The notes beneath the pieces were generated by a model, which was not told the origin of the DNA, did not search any database, and saw nothing but the letters and a program-made list of their open reading frames with translations. Below, one piece after another: positions 56,058 through 64,000 of a stretch of 64,000 bases of DNA. The stretch's first letter is position 1; every line of letters starts with the position of its first letter. The stretch is from Cliona cf. orientalis. Its lineage: Eukaryota > Porifera > Demospongiae > Clionaida > Clionaidae. A program made the position numbers and the translations under genes. The stretch covers positions 6,626,428 to 6,690,427 of the forward strand of contig OZ005706.1 of NCBI GenBank assembly GCA_963930775.1, written 5' to 3'.

Positions 56058-57460
56058 ATGCTTGCTATCATCCTCTTATATGAAATGATTCTCATTCTGT
56101 ACAGCACTCCGCTTATAATATCAGGTAATTAAAAAATAATTGCATGTTAAAGCTACATGCTTGCATCAGTATTTTTGCATCATATAGAAGCAAGTGAGCT
56201 GCGAGTCCTTAATAGAACAAATGGAGTTCATGCTTGTCCAGGAAGAATTTTAACGTTTGAGTGTATTGTGAATGGAACGTCAGGAGATTCTACAGTCTGG
56301 AGGGGAACAGCTTTCAGTGATTGCGAGATTATATTGCTACACAATCGATTTGAGAATGAGGAAGGTACTACTACCTGCAGCAATAGCAACATAACTGGTC
56401 GGAGTGTGAGGATTGAAGGAAGCCGCTATATTTCACAACTTGAGATTACTGTAGATCCTGAAACGGTGGGAAAGAGTGTAGCCTGTGCTCGTGATGATGG
56501 AAGTAAATCATACACCATTGGAAGCTATCAAATAAGTGCAGGTATAATAGCTATTAATAAAAACAGTGGTAACTTATAGTTTGTTGCTTGTATATTATCA
56601 TTATTAGTGTTGATAGTCTGAAAGTGAATAATTATTAGTAATATTATTATTGCCGGTAATTGATCTTTTTCCTTGTAGTTTCCTCCTGGCCACTTCGCAT
56701 TCAGGTTGACAATCAATCAGCACCTTTTTTGGTAAATTCACAACTCTCCTTTAGCTGGGAGCCTGCCATTTCTGATTGCCCAACTGCCGATATTCGCTAC
56801 TATATCTTAGCAGCAAACTGCGGTACCTGTCCTATTGCAACAGCTGACACTCCTATCACTTGCGATGATGTGCCTTTGTGTGGGTTTTGCATACTGGCAG
56901 TACAGACTGTCATTGGTGATTATGCTGTGAAGGACTTACTAAGTGATCCTGCTTACATTTCATTGAATCAGACGAGAAATTGTGTACAAATTGGGTCTAA
57001 CAACACGGAGTCAAACACTGGTAAAGAAAATTGGATTGCATATACATGATATAGTGTGTCAGTTTCCCCCCATAAGGTAAACTTACCCCAACATGTATAC
57101 ATATACAAAAATAGGGAGTAGGAAAGGGGGGGGGGGGATCATTATGCTTCAATTACATCTAACTTTCTTGATACAGAATCTGATGTGAATAGTGGCAGGA
57201 TCATAAGCTTCACTACATTTGTGGCATCCATTGCTTCCACTGCTGTAATTGCTGCAGCTTTGACACTTTGTATCATCATGATCATCATGGCTTTGAGATT
57301 TACGGTAAAAAAGAGGGCGAGAAGTTTAAAATCATTACAGCGGGCTGATGCTGAAAAGCACCAGGCGGCAGAGGTACGACTTTATGAACCAACTGAACCT
57401 ACAGCTATAGCACATCTGAAGTTGGACTGTGTGACCGTTGAAAATACTGTGTATGCATGA
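56058..57460 (+). CDS. Receptor C: Ig-like + FN3-like ectodomain, membrane span, short tail
   Basis: Four exons: 56058-56124, 56188-56541, 56679-57020 and 57177-57460, joined in phase 1 to 348 residues. After a signal peptide the Ig-like module shows ACPGRILTFECIVNG, TVWRGTAFSDC, EIILLH and SVACARDDG, the same pattern as receptors A, B, D and E. One FN3-like module follows (PFLVNSQLSFSWEP ... ILAANCGTCP). The membrane span is FVASIASTAVIAAALTLCIIMIIMAL, then a basic stop and a tail of about 55 residues with tyrosines at RLYEPTEP and ENTVYA that could be phosphorylated; they do not match a full ITIM. It lacks the long tail of A and the Death domain of B and D. Tail to tail with receptor D (195 bases between stops). 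Confidence 0.85.
57125..57137. repeat. G homopolymer in receptor C intron 3
   Basis: Thirteen G in a row shortly before the exon 4 acceptor. Confidence 0.9.
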
Positions 57461-57655
57461 TGCCAGTAGCATTAATTACCGTCGTTACAACACATAATCG
57501 GCAGTAGCTAAAATTCCATTAACTTTAATTTCACACAAAATTTACTATCATTAAATTTTAAATTTGAATGTGATTCTACAACAGTTACAGTTACTATATT
57601 AAAGTACATTGTTGCAGCAAACTAAGTCAGGAGTTTCAATTAGCATGCATGATAG

Positions 57656-59629
57656 TTATATTGTGCTGTACTTGCTTGATGCAATTCTGTTCTTGGCGTC
57701 CATGACCTCTTGCCATGTTGGTTTGCCAGGATGTTGCTTAAGCCAGTAGTCCAGCACTTTGTCAAGACACTCTTCATCGGAGTCACATTTCAGCTGATTC
57801 AGGAACTGTTTTGGTACTCCAAGGGCTAACCCGAATGTATACCACTTTGAGGAAACTTGTCCTCGAAGTGCACACACTAGACTATGTTTAAGATTACAGG
57901 ATGAAGTATCACCTGTAAAGTAACTAGTATGATGCATGCTATACACAATAATAAGAAATTATTATGCAAGAAAAATTGGCATTTTAGGTTGCTATATTAT
58001 CTGACTAGCTCACCTTGCACTGTGAAATTTTCTATATCAGAGAGACTATAGATGCCCAGTGTTGACTATAATAGAATTAATAATGATACATGCATGAATG
58101 AAACAGGTGACTGAGAAGTGAAGGAAGAAAAAAATTCAGGACTAAGCCAGGATTTGAACCAGGACCTTCTGAATTCTAGAGAATGTACATACAATAATAT
58201 TATAGCTACATGCATGTACATGCATGTATGTATACTGTACATGTCATTACATGTTGAGTTGTACCTCATTATCAAAACTCTTCATAATCTCCACACAACC
58301 TCCAGCTTCATATCTGATAGCCTATGTTACAGTACATGTTACAATATATTATAGTTGTATTTCACAGTGCATTAATTCTTATGTCACTAGGCCAAAATGA
58401 TATTATTAGTTTCTTATACCTCCTGCCATGCCAAAACATATCCGACTCATTTCCTACACTATGTATCTGGTATAGGGTAGAATTTCATACAAATGAATGA
58501 AATTTTGCTGTATCCTACAAATTTCCTACGTACATGTATACAGCTCTTAGTAATATTATTGCATTAATTAATATTATACCTGACGTATGTTTTCTCCTAG
58601 CATTCTATCTCCACTATCATGCCAATAAGAAATATTCATCATAATCAATTACCTATATTAAGTGTAATAGCTATCTTACATTGGTTTGGAGCGGAACTTT
58701 TTATAGAGTCCACACAGTAACAAAGGTACAATGAAGAGTACTATGAATAGGAGTGAGAGAGTACTAGAAATAACAATGATGTCCAACTCTAAGACTTGTG
58801 ATTCGGTTCCTGTAACACAATCATTAAATTTTTATACGTATGTAGCTAGTGAGTGAGCAAGCTATTGCACCACAGCTATATAATATACCTTCCATGGCCA
58901 ATGTTGTGGTGTAATTTATTGCACTATCATTTAATAAGTCTTCCGATGATGTACAGATGTAAGATGTATTGATAGTAATCGAATCAACAACTGTTTCAGC
59001 TGTGCCATCATCGTGAGCACAAGTAACACTTTTCAAAGGCATTTCGTTAAGACCAGGTTTGACTAGAACCTCCAGTTGTGAAATGTAACTGTTATTTCTA
59101 ACCCCTATGCTCCGACCAGTCAATGATATGTGACTAGTGTTGCACTGACTAGAGTCAGTTTCTCGGCTATGTAGGAGTACAATCTCTTCGTTAGTATCAT
59201 CACAGCCACTGAAAACTGTTCCCTTCCAGACTGTAGAGCCTCCTGATGTTCCTCCATTGACAGTGCATTCAAATATGACTCTCCAGTTGCAAGGGAAAGC
59301 ACTGACTGTGTCTGTTCTTATCTGCTCAAGGCTACTAGCTCCAACTTCACAGAGTTCATGCATATAGGCAGAAAATATGCGGTAACCTATAGGTCTCTGC
59401 GTCAATGTGAAGGCTTTAATCTAGAGCTATTATAGTGCTTACCCAATCCAGGATTATGAAGCAGACGAAAATTCATGATCAATAGCAAATTCCATAGCTG
59501 CAATAATTGTAATATTAATACCATATTAATTATTTTCATCAAATAAGGTCATGCATGCTGAATCAATTCAGAATCTTATGTATATAGCTGTAGACATAGT
59601 TATGATACTTTTTCACTTACTATCATCAT
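57656..59629 (-). CDS. Receptor D: Ig-like ectodomain, membrane span, Death domain
   Basis: Eight exons: 59621-59629, 59443-59497, 58889-59344, 58680-58809, 58580-58613, 58265-58321, 58014-58065 and 57656-57912, in phase to 349 residues. The plan equals receptor B exon for exon. The Ig-like module has FPCNWRVIFECTVNG, TVWKGTVFSGC, EIVLLH and SVTCAHDDG. Membrane span IIVISSTLSLLFIVLFIVPLLLCGLY. The C-terminus is a Death domain: SSKWYTFGLALGVPKQFLNQL ... ECLDKVLDYWLKQHPGKPTWQEV, about 60 percent identical by eye to that of B, against a much more diverged ectodomain. An alternative acceptor for exon 3 at 59386 would add 14 residues. Cytoplasmic exons 5-7 (GIYSLSDIENFTVQ, MKSFDNE) match B (GIYNLGDESLDDV, LKAFDNE), so the linker is conserved too. 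Confidence 0.84.
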
Positions 59630-60676
59630 GGATGGATTATAATAGCATTGACGCTCAAGGAATTGAGACATGTAGTAACGTTTCAATCGAAGCTAGTTAT
59701 CAGTAGCTACTGCACGTGCATGTTATTTAGCTATAGTATCTAGCTAACAGTGGCTGTTATATCTGCTCCACATATTAATATTATGCCAATGGACAGAATT
59801 TGTCAACAAATATATATTTCCCAAGTTTACGATGTATTAAGTAAATAATATCATAACATTCTATGCATAATATATTAGCCAAACAACGGACACTTTCAAA
59901 ATTGGGGGTAATATAAATTCAGCTGTTTCAGTGTCCCTTAGTCGGCATGCAGTAGCTAAAATAGCTCAGACCACAAACCTTCAACTCTTAAAAATTAATA
60001 TTAAGTGATTCAAGGCTAATTGTTATCTAATTATTGCGTTTTGCCCCTACCCTCAAAGGATATTACTGAATATGGGTGAATAGCCTGTAAATTAAATTAA
60101 GTGCCTGTAGCTAGCTACATGCATGAAAATCAAGCAAAAGAAACACCTGCGGCTGCTGTTGGCACTGGTAAAAGGATAGTAGGCTTATTATAATATTGTG
60201 AATGAAATTGAGGTTGAATTGGCACAATCTGATCAGTGAGAAATTGTGTGCTTTTGGGCAGTATTGTCGCGTCGGGGGCGCGCAGGGCAGGGGCGGGGCG
60301 TGTTCAGGACCGCATTCCCTAGCTCACGCGCTTGTAATCATGTGATTCACTAGAGCGGCTACTTTTCGTGGCGATCGCCGGAGATCTAGCTATAATTATG
60401 ATAGCTGAGGAGCTTCCGATGTCTGGTAAGCTATTGAGTTCCGTTTTGATTGATCGCGCTATTAATACTTGTATAGCTACATATACTCCTCCATTTTCGT
60501 AATAACTGCGGGCCTGCTCAAATCACAGTATTGATTATATTATACGCCCCCTTCCCCTATGGTACAACTATTTACTATATTATGTACTATAATAGGTTTA
60601 TACTAGCAACCACGGGCCTCAAGTTCTACTGAATTAGATCACCATCAGCTCATGCAGGTACCGTATAGCTATAGCC
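59630..60676. promoter_or_regulatory. Head-to-head spacer of receptors D and E with a GC-rich patch
   Basis: Mostly AT-rich. At 60260-60440 a GC- and CpG-rich stretch (GTCGGGGGCGCGCAGGGCAGG) stands out and could be a promoter. It is followed by ATG ATA GCT GAG GAG CTT ... TCTG|gtaagc (60398-60425), a possible alternative first exon of receptor E with the right phase but no signal peptide. Confidence 0.5.
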
Positions 60677-63600
60677 ATGTATCGGCGCTGGATAGACCGT
60701 ATGTCATACGGTATGTTCTTCCTCCTTGCAATTGCTGTGTCTCACTGTTTCATTCTAACTGAGTCAGGTAATAGCTAAGTAGTAATGTTCATAAGTTGAA
60801 ATTATCTGACATATCTATAACTCTGCAGCAAGCAATGAATTTATGCCACAGACTGTGGGAGATGCTTGTCCAGGTGACGTGCTAATGTACAATTGTACAA
60901 TTAATGGAGGTGGAAGCACGATATGGAGTGGAAGTGCCTTCGACTGTGAAACGAGGAATGACGAAATCATTCTACGTCACAGCCAGTTTGAGCCAGGATC
61001 ACCGTCTGGGAACTGCAACGATGGAGCAGTAACTGCACAAAGTCTTGGTGTCGTTGACACCTGCTTCTCCTCACAACTTAGCATTGCTGTTGATTTGGAA
61101 ATGAATAATAAAACTGTGCAGTGTGCTCATTCTACCACAGTAATAACACCTATTGGAGTAGGTATAATTTCCATTGCAACCGGTGAGTCAGTTTTGTGGG
61201 GGTGGGGTTGCTTTAGGTTCGTATGCATGCTTTATTATACTAGCTAAATCAACATTATGTTATAGTTATAGCACGGGGCCAGGGATTTATGGCAGTAAAC
61301 CGACCCGAGTCCGAGGGCGTAGCCCGAGGATAAGGGCGGTTTACGTCGCCATAAATCCCTGGCAACCGTGCTATAACTATTATATATCCCACCTGATTGG
61401 CTAAAAGTCACGCGCACCATAGTCTACATGCATAGCAACAACCGTTCTAACCTAGCAACAATAGTTCTGAACAGAAAGAGAGTTGCACAGTAAAAACAAA
61501 CCAGCAAAGAAGCAACCGATGACGGATGGCTTGAGTCACGGAACCATGGCTAGTTAAATCAACCAGTGCTTCAGCTTTCCGTGAACAGAAGACAGTCAGG
61601 TAGCTTCGAAAACAAATAGAATAGTTTCACTGTTCAACAAACTCGGGCAATGGCTATTGAGACCTGGACCAGCAGCTAATACAGCTACAGTTCACTTGCA
61701 GTTGAACTTGCCACGTGGTAGAACTGACAGATCGAGTGATAGCTAATTGGTTCCTGATTAATGTCAATTAGTGTGCGTGTGTTTCCGTGTCTGTGTAAAC
61801 AATGTCTACTGCCTATGTACAGTGGAGTGTGTGTGCAACCATGGTGCAATCAGTAGTGGCACTGTGCTGATGCACACGCAAATATAGTAGGTATGATGAT
61901 GTGACTGCGTGTGTGAACTAAAACAATGGCTCTGATTGGTCAAAGTAATAGCCAGAGGGAGGGAAATATGGATCATATTTTCCCTTGTACCCCTCAGGGA
62001 GGGAAAATATCCTAGTTATACCCCGGCTGATATAGTACTTAGGTATACTTAGGTGGGATATATTGTGCTTTATATAATAGCTAAATCAACATAATTTATA
62101 TATAGTCAAGTGCTGCAATTGTGTATCTATGATAAATACTACCATGGTAGATAAGTTTCCAATGTGGGGAAAGTAGCTAATGCGTGCAATGTTTCATAGT
62201 TAATTACTCAGTGCCATACATAAAGTAAACAGAGTCAGGGGCAGGTTTTAGGGGTCAGCTACACCCAGCCTATGTTTACTCTTAGGCATATTTGTGGGGA
62301 GGGAGCATGCCATATTATAGCTATAGGATAATATTAGATTAAATACTATATTAACAATATATTTTGTGGTTATAATACTTGCTAGTATATATGGCTATGA
62401 TTATTTATAGTGATATGTAGATCAATGGGCTTGTGGTTAAATTTGACCTCTGTATGTATAGTTGCATGTAGCTATCATACTTAATCTGTACGTCTTGAGC
62501 TGCTCTCCATCCTCCCCCCTTCCTCTCCAATACACGCCCAATGCATTCTCAACAGCCCCTCCAGCCGATGTGAGATTGTCTGAAGTTCGTCCTGGAGAGC
62601 TCACCTTCAACTGGAGGACTAGCACTGATCGTGAAACTGGACTTAACTACACTGTCAATTCCACCTGTGGAGTCTGTCCTATTGTGACCAATACAACAAT
62701 GGTCACTTGTTCTGCCCCTACTCTATCCACTACTCCTACCATGTGTACTTTCAGTGTTCGTAGAGTGGCATGCGGTACCATTGGGAGTCCTAGTCTTCCA
62801 ATCATTGTGACTCTAGCTGGTAATTTCTCTCTCTCTCTCTCTTTCTCTCTTCTTCTTATTCTCTCTCCCTTCCTTCCTTCCTTCCTTCTCTGCAAATCAA
62901 AATTTCAAACTTATTTTCCTTTAGTTCCAGATGCTCCTAATGTGACAGTTGTTCCTCATCATTCTCTGAAGGATAATAAGCAGTCATTAACAGGAATTAT
63001 AGTCCGTGTAGAAGACGTAAGTAATGATTTCTCATATTATGCAATGAATACATATACATGTAACTCATGAATATTCACTTTATTTCACTGTTCAGGTTAC
63101 CACATTTTCCATCACTGACACAATACCAGGATTCATTACCAGCTATCGCATCTCCTATGGTAGCAATATGCAAAACAAGTTTGCTTGTATGAGTAGGACT
63201 TGTGAATACACTGTTGATCTACCCCCTTCCATTTGCTCCACAACTGGACCGGGTGTTGACATCGCCGTTGCCGCAGCTAATGTCCTGGGATTTGGACCAC
63301 CTACTGAATCCATTGCCATTGGTACATAATATGAAGTTTGTAATAATTATTATACTGTATACTTTCTAAATTTCAGAGTGCAACAGTCAATTTGCTCGAG
63401 TGAATTACTACTCAATAAATACAACGTTGTCTTGCACATTTTTGAGCGAATTAGACACATCTCCTAAATCTTGCACTGTTAGGTATGGAATTTGTGGACA
63501 GGAAGAGTACACTATTCAAGGCAACGTCAGTGATGAGTCACCTTTTGAGATCTCAATAGGACTGAATTCAAGTATTGTAGAATCAATAAACAATTGTTGC

Positions 63601-64000
63601 TACATCATTACGGCAAGAAATGGAACATACGAGATTATAGTGAATGGAAGCTGCACAAGTCTACCTGCGAGCGAAGGGGTTGATAATGCTCGAGATCTCA
63701 GACTGGTTTCTCTCATAGTACTACTAACAATTCCAATAACAATTATTATTCTAGTGGTACTTGGATTTATCATTTTTTGGAGAAGAAAAGTACATGGTAA
63801 CCAATTGTGTGATCTGGCCCAGGGGTTGCTGGTATAACTTAGATTTTATCCTTCTTTGCCTGAATAGCAATACACCCCCACTGAATGTACTATGTACTTA
63901 CATAAAGTTTTGAATAATTATTGCAGGTAGATGTGCAGATGATGACATGCATCAGCATGGTCATGAGGTATATATCAAAGCCATAACATAAGTATAAGTT
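60677..64000 (+). CDS. Receptor E: Ig-like + FN3-like receptor, 3' partial
   Basis: Exons 60677-60767, 60829-61182, 62556-62819, 62925-63016, 63096-63321, 63377-63796 and 63927-63967; the gene continues past the window. Exon order and phases equal receptor A: signal peptide (FFLLAIAVSHCFILTES), Ig-like module (DACPGDVLMYNC ... IWSGSAFDC ... EIILRH), FN3-like module (DVRLSEVRPGELTFNWR), split second FN3-like module (AAANVLGFGPPTES), membrane-proximal Cys module (SCTVRYGICGQEE) and membrane span (LVSLIVLLTIPITIIILVVLGFIIFW). The first tail exon (RCADDDMHQHGHE) has the place of GHPSEADV in A but is unrelated in sequence. The start ATG at 60677 is chosen for the signal peptide. The ectodomain is clearly paralogous to A; the tail is not visible. 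Confidence 0.85.
61262..61380. repeat. 119-bp hairpin in receptor E intron 2
   Basis: ATAGTTATAGCACGGGGCCAGGGATTTATGGC is mirrored by GCCATAAATCCCTGGCAACCGTGCTATAACTAT, with a GC-rich loop (CCGAGTCCGAGGGCGTAGCC). It is unlike the AT-rich surroundings; a small inverted-repeat element is likely. Confidence 0.85.

Noticed and set aside
57361-57460. ITIM or ITAM in receptor C tail
   Set aside because: Tyrosines in RLYEPT and NTVYA do not fit (S/I/V/L)xYxx(I/V/L) or the paired ITAM spacing.

Overview
The window is nuclear DNA of an early-branching animal, most likely a demosponge. It has AT-rich spacers, short GT-AG introns, many small inverted-repeat transposons and microsatellites. It encodes metazoan proteins (UFC1, CBS, selenoprotein S, ISG12-like proteins) beside families typical of sponges: protein kinases of the TKL (tyrosine-kinase-like) group fused to Kelch or GTPase domains, beta-helix proteins with many membrane spans, and Ig/FN3 receptors. 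The species is inferred from gene content only. Exon structures were read by eye from splice sites, phase and protein similarity.

Left part (1-21 kb): a partial multi-span membrane protein (+) is followed by UFC1 (-, six exons over 8.4 kb). UFC1's long introns hold an RPA-like OB-fold ORF, a coiled-coil ORF, an Arg/Glu-rich repeat ORF and a broken subtilase. Next come CBS (-, 13 exons) and, divergently from it, SELENOS (+), with an in-frame UGA and a foldable SECIS. A small ISG12-like gene (-) ends this part.

Middle (21.9-42.5 kb): a 927-residue GTPase-CAP-Gly-coiled-coil-kinase gene, a kinase-Kelch gene and a second ISG12-like gene. Then comes a locus duplicated three times that encodes a small secreted C2-EGF protein (two intact copies, one broken). 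Between its copies lies a single-exon 1,542-residue beta-helix membrane protein (-).

Right part (44-64 kb): five related receptor genes on alternating strands, A(+) B(-) C(+) D(-) E(+). All start with a signal peptide and the same unusual Ig-like module. A and E add FN3-like modules, a membrane span and, in A, a tail of about 280 residues of unknown type. C adds one FN3-like module and a short tail. B and D have only the Ig-like module, a membrane span and a C-terminal Death domain. A/B and C/D are tail-to-tail pairs with under 200 bp between stop codons. This suggests that a two-gene cassette (FN3 receptor plus Death-domain receptor) was duplicated, and it is the best candidate here for an undescribed recognition/signalling system.

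UFC1 and selenoprotein S both act at the ER, and CBS makes cystathionine. Whether their adjacency has meaning is unknown. Transposon-like inverted repeats, a 191-bp near-perfect palindrome and segmental duplications show that the region is structurally active.
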